From: CBETVX01 sp965539935
GTDB lineage: Bacteria; Bacillota; Clostridia; Peptostreptococcales; Caminicellaceae
Assembly (NCBI GenBank): GCA_965539935.1
Contig: CBETVX010000071.1
Span: 1-11,445, forward strand
Length of the DNA stretch: 11,445 bases
Direction: 5' to 3'
Shown: piece after piece, positions 1 to 6,047 of the stretch
How the letters are laid out: each line of letters begins with the position of its first letter
Numbering within the stretch: position 1 is the first letter of the stretch
Program-made: the position numbers and the translations under genes
Notes under the pieces: model-generated
Seen by the model: the letters and a program-made list of their open reading frames with translations, nothing else
Told to the model about the DNA's origin: nothing
Database searches by the model: none

Positions 1-1
1 A

Positions 2-562
2 CCTAAGCAAAATTTTTTTATGATTAAAGGAAAAGGGAATCCAAATGATGAAGGTTTTAAAGAAAAAATAGGTGTATTATATTCATTAGCCTATGCCGTA
101 AGGATGATGCCAAAGAATGGATTTACACCAGAAGGCTATTATGAATATACTGTCTATCCCCTTGAAGGAATATGGGATTTAACTGAAGAAGGAAAAAAAT
201 CCGATACATTAAACAAAGATGAACTGGTATATACAATCATGATTAGACAGCCTGACTTTGTTACTAAAGAGGTAGTTGAAAATGCCTTTAAACATGTTAG
301 AAAGAAAAAGCCCCATCCATTATTAGATAGTGTAACCTTTGAATCAATGGAAGATGGTTTATCTGTTCAAATCATGCATATTGGTCCATATGATGATGAG
401 CCCCGGAGTTTTGAAAAAATGAAGAAATTTATTGAAGAAAATAATCTAGAGATAAGAGATTTTGCCCATAGAGAAATATATATTTCAGACGTAAGAAGAA
501 CAGAAAAATCTAAATTAAAGACAGTCTTAAGATATAGAGTTAAAGGAGTGTGCAATGAATAA
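2..562 (+). CDS. GyrI-like small-molecule-binding domain protein, 5' end cut off by the window edge
   Basis: The reading frame is open to the window edge: the codons before the first ATG (position 20) read PKQNFF and run straight into MIKGKGNPND. In proteins of this family a PK..FFMIKGKGNP stretch normally lies about 25-30 residues inside the protein, so the ATG at 20 is an internal methionine and the true start lies upstream of the window. The 186 visible residues include the conserved C-terminal block MHIGPYDDEPRSF followed by an HREIYISD segment, which recall identifies as GyrI-like (AraC effector-binding-like fold). Such single-domain proteins bind hydrophobic small molecules; some members are reported to hydrolyse cyclopropanoid toxins. 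Whether this one is an enzyme or a binder cannot be told. The stop overlaps the start of the next gene by 8 bases, so the two are probably translated together. Confidence 0.85.
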   Translation, partial: PKQNFFMIKGKGNPNDEGFKEKIGVLYSLAYAVRMMPKNGFTPEGYYEYTVYPLEGIWDLTEEGKKSDTLNKDELVYTIMIRQPDFVTKEVVENAFKHVRKKKPHPLLDSVTFESMEDGLSVQIMHIGPYDDEPRSFEKMKKFIEENNLEIRDFAHREIYISDVRRTEKSKLKTVLRYRVKGVCNE

Positions 563-950
563 ATTAAGAGTATATTTACAAAATAACCCTAAAATAGTTA
601 AAGGATTTATATTAGGATATATCATATTTGCAGGATGTTTCGTATTTCCCTTTGGAAATGAGCGTAATCCCTTTGATTTTATGAAGGCCTATTTAGTTGT
701 TGCCACATACGGAATTATTGGATTAGGTTTTGCAGGTATTTATGGCATAAACAAAGAAAAATTTGTATATATTTCAAGTTTAATTTTAACGGTCTTAGGC
801 ATGATCTGTCGATATATTTTAGAATATGGGGAAGTATCAAATACAAGGAATTTTACACCATTTAATATAATGTCATACCTAGTAATAATACCAATATTTA
901 TAGTTGTGATATATCACTTTATTATAAAAAAATTGCAAAAGAATAATTAA
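555..950 (+). CDS. Small four-helix membrane protein of unknown function
   Basis: This 131-residue protein is not recognised. Four hydrophobic stretches are visible at about residues 15-33, 45-64, 70-89 and 105-124, with a lysine-rich tail (KKLQKNN) and a basic N-terminus (NKLRVYLQNNPKIVK); both ends would be cytoplasmic by the positive-inside rule. There is no signal peptide cleavage site and no catalytic motif. An AAAGGAG ribosome site at 542-548 lies 6 nt before the ATG, and the first 8 bases overlap the end of the GyrI-like gene. The coupling suggests the membrane protein and the ligand-binding protein share a job, perhaps handling of a hydrophobic compound, but that is inference only. 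A terminator follows about 100 bases downstream. Confidence 0.7.
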   Translation: MNKLRVYLQNNPKIVKGFILGYIIFAGCFVFPFGNERNPFDFMKAYLVVATYGIIGLGFAGIYGINKEKFVYISSLILTVLGMICRYILEYGEVSNTRNFTPFNIMSYLVIIPIFIVVIYHFIIKKLQKNN

Positions 951-993
951 TCTTTATATATTATTCCTTAAGCCCAGGATTGCTTTCTATGAT

Positions 994-1051
994 ATTCCCA
1001 ATAATGGGAATGTTTCAAAATTGGGAAAAGGAATAGTATCAATAATGGGAA
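994..1051 (+). promoter_or_regulatory. Cluster of TGGGAA half-sites, candidate AcoR enhancer (UAS)
   Basis: ATTCCCA (994-1000) and TGGGAAT (1005-1011) form a perfect 7-bp inverted repeat around ATAA. TGGGAA recurs at 1022-1027 and 1046-1051. The 12-mer CAATAATGGGAA occurs exactly twice, at 999-1010 and 1040-1051, 41 bp apart, close to four helical turns, which would place both on one face of the helix. The cluster centre lies about 180-200 bp upstream of the -24 element, a usual distance for binding sites of sigma-54 activators. Assignment to AcoR is inference from position; the last copy overlaps the foot of the terminator stem. Confidence 0.45.
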
Positions 1052-1098
1052 AATAGCTTTTGATGAGACTAAAAAATCTCTTCAAGGGCTATTTTTTT
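1050..1098 (+). terminator. Intrinsic terminator of the GyrI-like/membrane protein pair
   Basis: AAAATAGC (1050-1057) pairs fully with GCTATTTT (1088-1095). The stem continues inward through TTTTGA/TCAAGG with two G-U pairs, one U-U mismatch, then GAGA (1065-1068)/TCTC (1077-1080), leaving an 8-nt loop. A run of seven T (1092-1098) follows, so this is a strong rho-independent terminator for the + strand. It keeps readthrough from the upstream genes out of the acetoin operon. Confidence 0.88.
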
Positions 1099-1202
1099 AT
1101 GGAAAGAAAATACTATTTTTTTAAATCTATCTAGCTAAAATAAAGGGTTTAAGGGGTTTTAAAAACAGAAAATGATGAATTTTCATACAAATCTTATGAA
1201 GC

Positions 1203-1218
1203 TGGCATATAATTTGCT
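1203..1218 (+). promoter_or_regulatory. Sigma-54 (-24/-12) promoter of the acetoin operon
   Basis: TGGCATATAATTTGCT matches the sigma-54 consensus TGGCAYR-N4-TTGCW at every defined position. The invariant GG (1204-1205) and GC (1216-1217) are separated by exactly 10 bases as required. Transcription would start near 1229. The predicted activator AcoR, with its GAFTGA loop, is encoded in the same window, which strongly supports the call. Expression should need RpoN, AcoR and acetoin or a related ligand. Confidence 0.93.
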
Positions 1219-1257
1219 CATTATATTTGTGTGAATAAATGAAGAACTAAAAAAATG

Positions 1258-1285
1258 AGAGGAGGATGAGATGTGGCTGTGGTAG
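1258..1285 (+). other. Strong ribosome site with four-codon leader ORF (MWLW)
   Basis: The best Shine-Dalgarno of the operon leader, AGAGGAGGA (1258-1266), does not serve the first full gene, whose ATG is 30 nt further on. It sits 5 nt before ATG 1271, which opens ATG TGG CTG TGG TAG (1271-1285), a peptide of Met-Trp-Leu-Trp. The stop codon overlaps the AGGTGG ribosome site (1284-1289) of the next gene, so ribosomes ending here could restart at 1296. That it is translated is inference; the sequence layout itself is plain. Confidence 0.4.
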
Positions 1286-1295
1286 GTGGTATTAA

Positions 1296-1655
1296 ATGAA
1301 AAGATATATTATAGAATTTGGCCTTGGTATAGATTTTCATGGACAAGATGTAAATAGAGCTGCAGAGAAGGCTGTTACAGATGCTGTTTCTAGAAGTTGT
1401 CTATGTGGTTTAAAGGAAGTTTTAAATATTGATGATATGAGTAAGGAGGTGTTAGTAAATGTAACAATAGCCGTTTCTAAGCCCGAGATAATACAAGAAG
1501 GCAGAATAGGAAAATGTTTACCTGTTGGTAAGGTGAAAGTAAAGGCCATAGAAGGTGGAATGAATGTACCCGGATTGTATCTACCGGATTTTGGAGATAT
1601 CGATGATAGCATTGAAGTTGCTGTAGCATGCGTAGAGGTAGAAATACTTAAATAA
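1296..1655 (+). CDS. Lin0512 family protein, first gene of the acetoin operon
   Basis: This 119-residue protein matches, by recall, the Lin0512 family of small conserved proteins of about 115-120 residues with no assigned biochemistry. Visible hallmarks are the N-terminal YIIEFGLGIDFHGQD (residues 4-18), the SCLCGL pair of cysteines (C35, C37), the LPVGKVKVKAIEGGMNVPGL block (75-94) and a C-terminal beta strand VAVACVEVEI. The mix of polar, conserved His15, Gln17, Asp18, Cys35, Cys37 and Glu86 looks like an active or metal site, but this is not established. No signal peptide or membrane segment is present. The start is fixed by an in-frame TAA immediately before the ATG; AGGTGG (1284-1289) is its ribosome site, 6 nt away. 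It is the first full gene after the sigma-54 promoter and its stop is 20 bases before the acoA start, so it is co-expressed with acetoin dehydrogenase. Confidence 0.85.
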   Translation: MKRYIIEFGLGIDFHGQDVNRAAEKAVTDAVSRSCLCGLKEVLNIDDMSKEVLVNVTIAVSKPEIIQEGRIGKCLPVGKVKVKAIEGGMNVPGLYLPDFGDIDDSIEVAVACVEVEILK

Positions 1656-1661
1656 TGAAAT

Positions 1662-1678
1662 GGGAGGGGTTAAATTTG
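1662..1678 (+). promoter_or_regulatory. Ribosome site that decides a TTG start for acoA
   Basis: GGGAGGGG (1662-1669) lies 6 nt before an in-frame TTG at 1676. The alternative ATG at 1655 overlaps the previous stop codon, has no purine-rich site at the right distance (nearest AGAGG is about 14 nt off) and would place the Shine-Dalgarno inside the coding sequence as WEG codons. Confidence 0.75.
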
Positions 1679-2662
1679 ACTTTATCAAATAGCAAAGTTA
1701 TTGATATGTACAAAACTATGATTAGAATCAGAAAATTTGAAACACAGGCTATGAATCTTTTTGCCCAAGGAAGTATTCCGGGATTTGTACATTTATATAT
1801 TGGAGAAGAAGCAGTTGCCACAGGAGCTTGTGCAAATCTGAATGATGATGATTATATAACAAGTACCCATAGAGGACATGGACATATTGTTGCTAAGGGT
1901 GGAGATTTAAAATATATGATGGCAGAGTTATATGGAAAAGAAACAGGATATTGTAAAGGAAAGGGAGGCTCAATGCATATTGCCGATGCTACCAAAGGTA
2001 TATTAGGGGCAAATGGTATAGTAGGGGCAGGTCATAATATTGCCGTAGGGGCTGGATTAAGTATTCAATATAGAGGAACTAAACAAGTTTGTGTTTGTTT
2101 CTTTGGGGATGCTTCAACGAACCAAGGTACATTCCATGAAGCATTAAATCTTGCTAGCGTATGGAAACTTCCAGTAGTATTTGTTTGTGAAAACAACCTA
2201 TATGGAATATCCGTTAGTCAAAGCAGACATCAAGCTATCAAAGATGTTTCTGATAGAGCAGTTGCATATAACATGCCTGGAATTACCGTAGATGGAAACG
2301 ATGTCTTTGCTGTTTATGAAGCTACAAAGGAAGCAATAAAAAGAGCTAGAGATGGTCAAGGACCTACTTTGATAGAGTGTAAAACCTATAGACATAGAGG
2401 TCATTTTGAGGGAGACCCTGGTGCATATAAACCTGAAGAGGAACAAAAAGAATGGCTTGCAAAGGACCCTATACCAAGGATGGAAGAATTCATGATAAAA
2501 AATGAAGTCTTAACTAAAAAAGAATTAGAAGCTATACAAAAAGAAGTTGATGAGGAAATAAATGAAGCTATAGAATTTGCAAATAATAGTTCCTATCCTG
2601 CATTAGAATCTGTTGTTGAAGATATATATACTGACATAAAAGAGGAGGTAAGAGTAAGATGA
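1676..2662 (+). CDS. acoA: Acetoin dehydrogenase E1 component, alpha subunit (thiamine diphosphate-dependent)
   Basis: With AcoB this forms the alpha2beta2 E1 enzyme that attacks acetoin with thiamine diphosphate, releases acetaldehyde and transfers the acetyl unit to the lipoyl arm of AcoC. From the TTG start it is 328 residues, normal for the family. The HRGHGH segment (65-70) belongs to the cofactor pocket, GSMHIAD follows, and the thiamine diphosphate/magnesium motif runs from GDAS (144-147) to ENN (172-174), about 30 residues, with STNQGTFHEALNLASVWKLP between. The third motif residue is Ala rather than the commoner Gly, a variant known in relatives. RHRGHFEGDP near residue 240 is another E1-alpha hallmark. 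The gene start overlaps nothing, but the end overlaps acoB as ATGA, giving tight translational coupling and equal subunit supply. Neighbouring acoX and acoR distinguish it from pyruvate dehydrogenase E1. Confidence 0.95.
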   Translation: MTLSNSKVIDMYKTMIRIRKFETQAMNLFAQGSIPGFVHLYIGEEAVATGACANLNDDDYITSTHRGHGHIVAKGGDLKYMMAELYGKETGYCKGKGGSMHIADATKGILGANGIVGAGHNIAVGAGLSIQYRGTKQVCVCFFGDASTNQGTFHEALNLASVWKLPVVFVCENNLYGISVSQSRHQAIKDVSDRAVAYNMPGITVDGNDVFAVYEATKEAIKRARDGQGPTLIECKTYRHRGHFEGDPGAYKPEEEQKEWLAKDPIPRMEEFMIKNEVLTKKELEAIQKEVDEEINEAIEFANNSSYPALESVVEDIYTDIKEEVRVR

Positions 2663-3630
2663 GAACTATGACATATGCTGAAGCTATAAGAGAGGGTATG
2701 AGAATTAAAATGAACCACGACCCAAATGTTTTGATATTTGGAGAAGATGTTGGAGCCTTTGGAGGGTGTTTCGGAGTAACAGCTGGACTCTATGATGAAT
2801 TTGGAGAAAAAAGAGTAAAAGATACACCAATATCTGAAGGAGCTATTATAGGATGTGCTGTTGGTGCAGCTGCTACAGGATTAAAACCAGTGGCAGAGCT
2901 TATGTTCATAGATTTCCTGACGGTAGGAATGGACCAACTTGTAAATCAAGCTGCAAAAATGAGATATATGTTTGGTGGAAAAATTACCCTTCCTATGGTA
3001 GTAAGATTACCAGGTGGAGCAGGTGTTCAAGCAGCAGCTCAACATTCACAATCCCTAGAGGCATGGCTTACCCATGTGCCTGGACTTAAAGTAGTATATC
3101 CATCAACACCTCAAGATGCCCTAGGACTTATGTTAAGTGCTATAGAAGATGATAACCCAGTAATGTTTATAGAGCATAAATTACTATATGCAGTTGCTGG
3201 TGAAGTTGAAGACGATGTGAAGCCAATTCCTCTAGGAGTAGCAGATGTAAAAAGGGAAGGGAAAGATGTCACTGTAATAGCCACAGGAAAAATGGTTCAC
3301 GATGCATTAAAGGCTGCTGAAATTTTATCAAAGGAAGGTATCGAAGTTGAAGTAATAGATCCAAGATCCTTATATCCCCTTGATAAAGAAACAATATTTA
3401 AGTCTGTAGAAAAGACAAATAAAGTAGTTGTAGTTACAGAAGAAAATAAGCGTGGAGGCTATGGTGGAGAGATTTCTGCACTTATTTCAGAAGAATATTT
3501 TGATTATCTTGATGCACCAGTAGTTAGAATAGGTGCCTTAGATACTCCAATACCATTTTCCCCCGTACTTGAAAGTTATGTAATTCCTAATGAAACTGAT
3601 ATAGTTAATGCTGTTAAAAAAATGATATAA
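2659..3630 (+). CDS. acoB: Acetoin dehydrogenase E1 component, beta subunit
   Basis: The 323-residue beta subunit completes the E1 active site. The N-terminal transketolase-type pyrimidine-binding domain (about 1-180) carries GEDVGAFGG (28-36), the ISEGA segment whose Glu60 activates the thiamine aminopyrimidine, and AAQHSQSLEAW (about residues 125-135), which lines the substrate channel. The C-terminal domain (about 195-315) contains VEVIDPRSLYPLD (from about 230) and VTEENKRGGYGGE, which mediate subunit and E2 contacts in the family. The ATG overlaps the acoA stop by 4 bases and has GAGGAGGT at 2642-2649. Length is normal and no key residue is missing. It is followed after 6 bases by a hairpin before acoX. 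Confidence 0.95.
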   Translation: MRTMTYAEAIREGMRIKMNHDPNVLIFGEDVGAFGGCFGVTAGLYDEFGEKRVKDTPISEGAIIGCAVGAAATGLKPVAELMFIDFLTVGMDQLVNQAAKMRYMFGGKITLPMVVRLPGGAGVQAAAQHSQSLEAWLTHVPGLKVVYPSTPQDALGLMLSAIEDDNPVMFIEHKLLYAVAGEVEDDVKPIPLGVADVKREGKDVTVIATGKMVHDALKAAEILSKEGIEVEVIDPRSLYPLDKETIFKSVEKTNKVVVVTEENKRGGYGGEISALISEEYFDYLDAPVVRIGALDTPIPFSPVLESYVIPNETDIVNAVKKMI

Positions 3631-3636
3631 AAATAT

Positions 3637-3663
3637 GAAAGAGGTAGCATAGCTATCTCTTTC
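3637..3663 (+). repeat. 12-bp hairpin between acoB and acoX, no U-tract
   Basis: GAAAGAGGTAGC (3637-3648) and GCTATCTCTTTC (3652-3663) pair along all 12 positions, with one G-U, around a three-base ATA. TAAAAGG follows instead of a T run, so it is not a standard terminator. It lies right after the acoB stop and 4 bases before the acoX ribosome site. It may protect the 3' end of an E1 message, serve as a processing site or lower acoX translation; which one cannot be read from sequence. Confidence 0.7.
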
Positions 3664-3680
3664 TAAAAGGAGAATACCAA

Positions 3681-4676
3681 ATGGCTACAATAGGTATTAT
3701 TGCTAATCCTGCATCGGGAAAGGATATTAGAAGACTTGTGTCCCATGCTACTGTAGTTGATAATAATGAAAAAGTAAATATAGTAGAGAGAGTTATACTA
3801 GCCGCACAGAAATGTGGTGTAGAAAAGATTTATATTATGCCAGATACTTTTCAAATTGGATATAAAGTTGAAGATAATTTAATTACCACAAAGGAACTAA
3901 AGGCTGAAATAGAAGTATTAGATATGAAGATAACAGGAAGTCAGTTGGATACGACAACGGCGTCTGAAATCATGGAGGAAAAGGGAGTAGGATGTATAGT
4001 TGCCCTTGGGGGAGACGGAACAAGTAGAGCTGTAGCAAAGGGAATAAAAAATACACCGCTAATAGGATTATCTACAGGGACTAATAATGTCTATCCAGAT
4101 TTTACTGAGGGAACGGTGGCTGGAATGGCAGCTGCTATAGCTGCTTCAAATAAATATAGTATACGTGAGATTTGTAGAAAAGATAAGAGAATTGAAATAT
4201 ATAAGGATGAAAAACTTATTGATATTGCTTTAGTAGACTTAGTTTTATCAAAAAACATATTTGTAGGTGCTAAGGCAATATGGAATATTGAAGATATATT
4301 AAAAATAATGGTGACTAGAGGTCATCCTGCTAGTATAGGATTCTCATCCTTGGTTGGATGCAAAACAATAGTGACGGAAGATGATGATTTTGGTATCTCT
4401 ATTGACCTAACAAAGAATAAGTATAAAATAAAAGCCCCCATAGCTGCTGGTTTAATAGAAAAGATAACCATGGGTGAACCTGAAATCATTGAAATAAATA
4501 AAGACTATGTATATATAGCAGAAAATAAAGGCGTAATAGCCTTGGATGGTGAAAGGGAGATAGTTTTCAATAAAGGAGATAAATTTATCTTTAAAATAAC
4601 TAGAAAGGGACCACTGCATGTAAATATTGTAAAGGCGTTGGAAATAGCACAAAGAAATGGATTTTTTCATTGGTAA
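3681..4676 (+). CDS. acoX: AcoX, ATP-NAD kinase-like protein of the acetoin operon
   Basis: This 331-residue protein has the layout of the NAD kinase/diacylglycerol kinase superfamily: IIANPASG (6-13) at the first strand, the nucleotide-binding GGDGTSRAV (110-118), STGTNNVYP (131-139) and a late ALDGERE (D289, G290, E291). All hallmark glycines and the GGDGT aspartate are intact, so it could be an active kinase. AcoX is known as a conserved passenger of acetoin operons, first seen in Cupriavidus necator acoXABC, but its reaction is not settled. Phosphorylation of NAD or of a sugar- or acyloin-like compound are open options. AAGGAG (3667-3672) stands 8 nt before the ATG. Here it sits between E1 and E2 genes, separated from both by about 50 bases. 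Confidence 0.9.
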   Translation: MATIGIIANPASGKDIRRLVSHATVVDNNEKVNIVERVILAAQKCGVEKIYIMPDTFQIGYKVEDNLITTKELKAEIEVLDMKITGSQLDTTTASEIMEEKGVGCIVALGGDGTSRAVAKGIKNTPLIGLSTGTNNVYPDFTEGTVAGMAAAIAASNKYSIREICRKDKRIEIYKDEKLIDIALVDLVLSKNIFVGAKAIWNIEDILKIMVTRGHPASIGFSSLVGCKTIVTEDDDFGISIDLTKNKYKIKAPIAAGLIEKITMGEPEIIEINKDYVYIAENKGVIALDGEREIVFNKGDKFIFKITRKGPLHVNIVKALEIAQRNGFFHW

Positions 4677-4731
4677 AAATATTTACCCCAAAATTAAGTA
4701 TAAAAAATAGCAATTACAAGGAGGAGTAGTA

Positions 4732-6030
4732 ATGGCGGATGTAATTGTAATGCCTAAGCTTGGTCTTACAATGAAAGAGGGAAAGATAGCAAAGTGGAAT
4801 AAAAATGAGGGAGAGGAGATTAAAGAAGGAGAAATTCTTCTTGAGGTTGCAACAGACAAACTTACTAATGAAATAGAAGCAAATAGAAGTGGTATTATTA
4901 GAAAATTATTAGTAAAAGAGGGCGATGTAGTTCCTTGCCTAGAGCCTATTGCCATAATCGGGGATAAGGATGAAGATATATCGGATCTATTACCCCAAAC
5001 TACAGTAGAGGAAAAGAAAGTGGAAAGTCCCCAAAAAATCAGTAATAAACAAGAAGTTAAGGAAAAGAAAAATCTAGGAAATAGAGTTAAGATTTCACCA
5101 ATAGCAAAAAAACTAGCACAAGAAAAGGGAATAGATATTGCAGATATTACAGGAACTGGGCCCCAGGGAAGAATAACTAAAGCTGATGTTGAAAAATACT
5201 TAGAAAATAAATCTAAAGTAAAGACATCTCCTATGGCAGAAAAGGTTGCCCGTGAATTAAATGTTAACCTTTCTGATATAAATAAAGACGGTAGGATAAT
5301 GAAGCAAGATGTATTAGATTATAATAAAAAAGCTAAATTCCTTGAAGTAGCTGACCCTATGGATGAAAGGGTTCCTATGAGTCAAATGAGAAAAGTAATA
5401 GCTCAAAGGATGTCACAGAGTTGGGAGACATCACCGGCTGTTACATTTGATATCAAAGTAGATATTACAAACTTAAGAAGATTGAAGGACAAATTAAAGA
5501 ATGTTCACAAGGTAACATATACAGACCTTTTAGTGAAGGTTTTATCTAAAGTTCTTTTAGAGTTCCCACTGTTAAATTGTTCAATTGATGGAGAAGAGTT
5601 GATATTTAGAAATTATGTTAATATTGGTGTAGCTGTTGCATTAGAAAATGGACTAGTAGTACCTGTTGTAAAATATGCAAATGTTAAAGGTTTAAAGGAA
5701 ATTTCATCTGAAATTAAAGAGTTAGCTTTTAAAGCAAAAAATAACGAACTATCTTCAGACCATTTGACTGGAGGTACATTTACCATAACTAATCTGGGAA
5801 TGTATGGGATAGATTCTTTCTCGCCAATAATCAATCAACCTGAAGTGGCAATATTGGGAGTTAATACAATAGAAGAAAGACCAGTACTAGAAAATGGAAA
5901 CCTTATAAACAAACCTTTTATGAAGTTATCCCTAACAGCAGACCATAGAGCCGTAGATGGAGCAGTTGCCGCTCAATTCCTCCATAGAGTAAAAGAATAT
6001 ATTGAGAAGCCTGAAATGTTAATATTATAG
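4732..6030 (+). CDS. acoC: Acetoin dehydrogenase E2 component, dihydrolipoamide acetyltransferase
   Basis: E2 is the core of the complex: its lipoyl arm takes the acetyl unit from E1, the catalytic domain passes it to CoA, and E3 reoxidises the arm. Order of domains in 432 residues: one lipoyl domain (about 1-76) with the modified lysine K43 in EVATDKLTNE; a charged linker; a peripheral-subunit-binding domain (121-157) with the usual ISPIAKKLA...GTGPQGRITKADV; a second, shorter copy (165-197) reading TSPMAEKVA...NKDGRIMKQDV; and the acyltransferase domain (about 213-432) with the catalytic HRAVDG (His405, Asp409, Gly410). The second binding domain lacks the GTGPQ loop. AAGGAGG (4718-4724) is 7 nt before the ATG. 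The lipoyl lysine would be charged by the downstream LplA. Confidence 0.94.
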   Translation: MADVIVMPKLGLTMKEGKIAKWNKNEGEEIKEGEILLEVATDKLTNEIEANRSGIIRKLLVKEGDVVPCLEPIAIIGDKDEDISDLLPQTTVEEKKVESPQKISNKQEVKEKKNLGNRVKISPIAKKLAQEKGIDIADITGTGPQGRITKADVEKYLENKSKVKTSPMAEKVARELNVNLSDINKDGRIMKQDVLDYNKKAKFLEVADPMDERVPMSQMRKVIAQRMSQSWETSPAVTFDIKVDITNLRRLKDKLKNVHKVTYTDLLVKVLSKVLLEFPLLNCSIDGEELIFRNYVNIGVAVALENGLVVPVVKYANVKGLKEISSEIKELAFKAKNNELSSDHLTGGTFTITNLGMYGIDSFSPIINQPEVAILGVNTIEERPVLENGNLINKPFMKLSLTADHRAVDGAVAAQFLHRVKEYIEKPEMLIL

Positions 6031-6047
6031 GAAAGGAGCTTAAATAT

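Larger units (their letters stand above)
951..1295 (+). other. 345-bp regulatory intergenic region before the acetoin operon
   Basis: No gene of normal length is seen here. In order it holds: a TTCCCA/TGGGAA palindrome and two further TGGGAA copies (994-1051), an intrinsic terminator for the upstream genes (1050-1098), a featureless AT-rich stretch with an AAGGGTTTAAGGGGTTTT near-repeat (1143-1160) and a short ATGAA-TT-TTCAT inverted repeat (1175-1186), a sigma-54 promoter (1203-1218), and a leader with a strong ribosome site and a four-codon ORF (1258-1285). The arrangement of distant upstream sites, AT-rich spacer and -24/-12 promoter is typical of genes switched on by an enhancer-binding protein. 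Confidence 0.75.

Noticed and set aside
20..22. ATG as start of the GyrI-like gene
   Set aside because: The frame is open upstream to the window edge with family-like residues (PKQNFF), and no ribosome site stands before it.
2105..2116. GDA instead of GDG in the thiamine diphosphate motif of AcoA as a sign of inactivity
   Set aside because: GDA variants occur in functional E1-alpha relatives, and the magnesium-binding Asp and the ENN end are intact.
2853..3089. 78-codon + strand frame inside acoB
   Set aside because: It is a frame-shifted reading of the conserved AcoB pyrimidine-binding domain, with a Cys/Ser-rich product and no ribosome site.
4677..4731. Possible promoter or terminator between acoX and acoC
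   Set aside because: The 55 bases are AT-rich with no stable stem, T run or convincing promoter; only the acoC ribosome site is clear.
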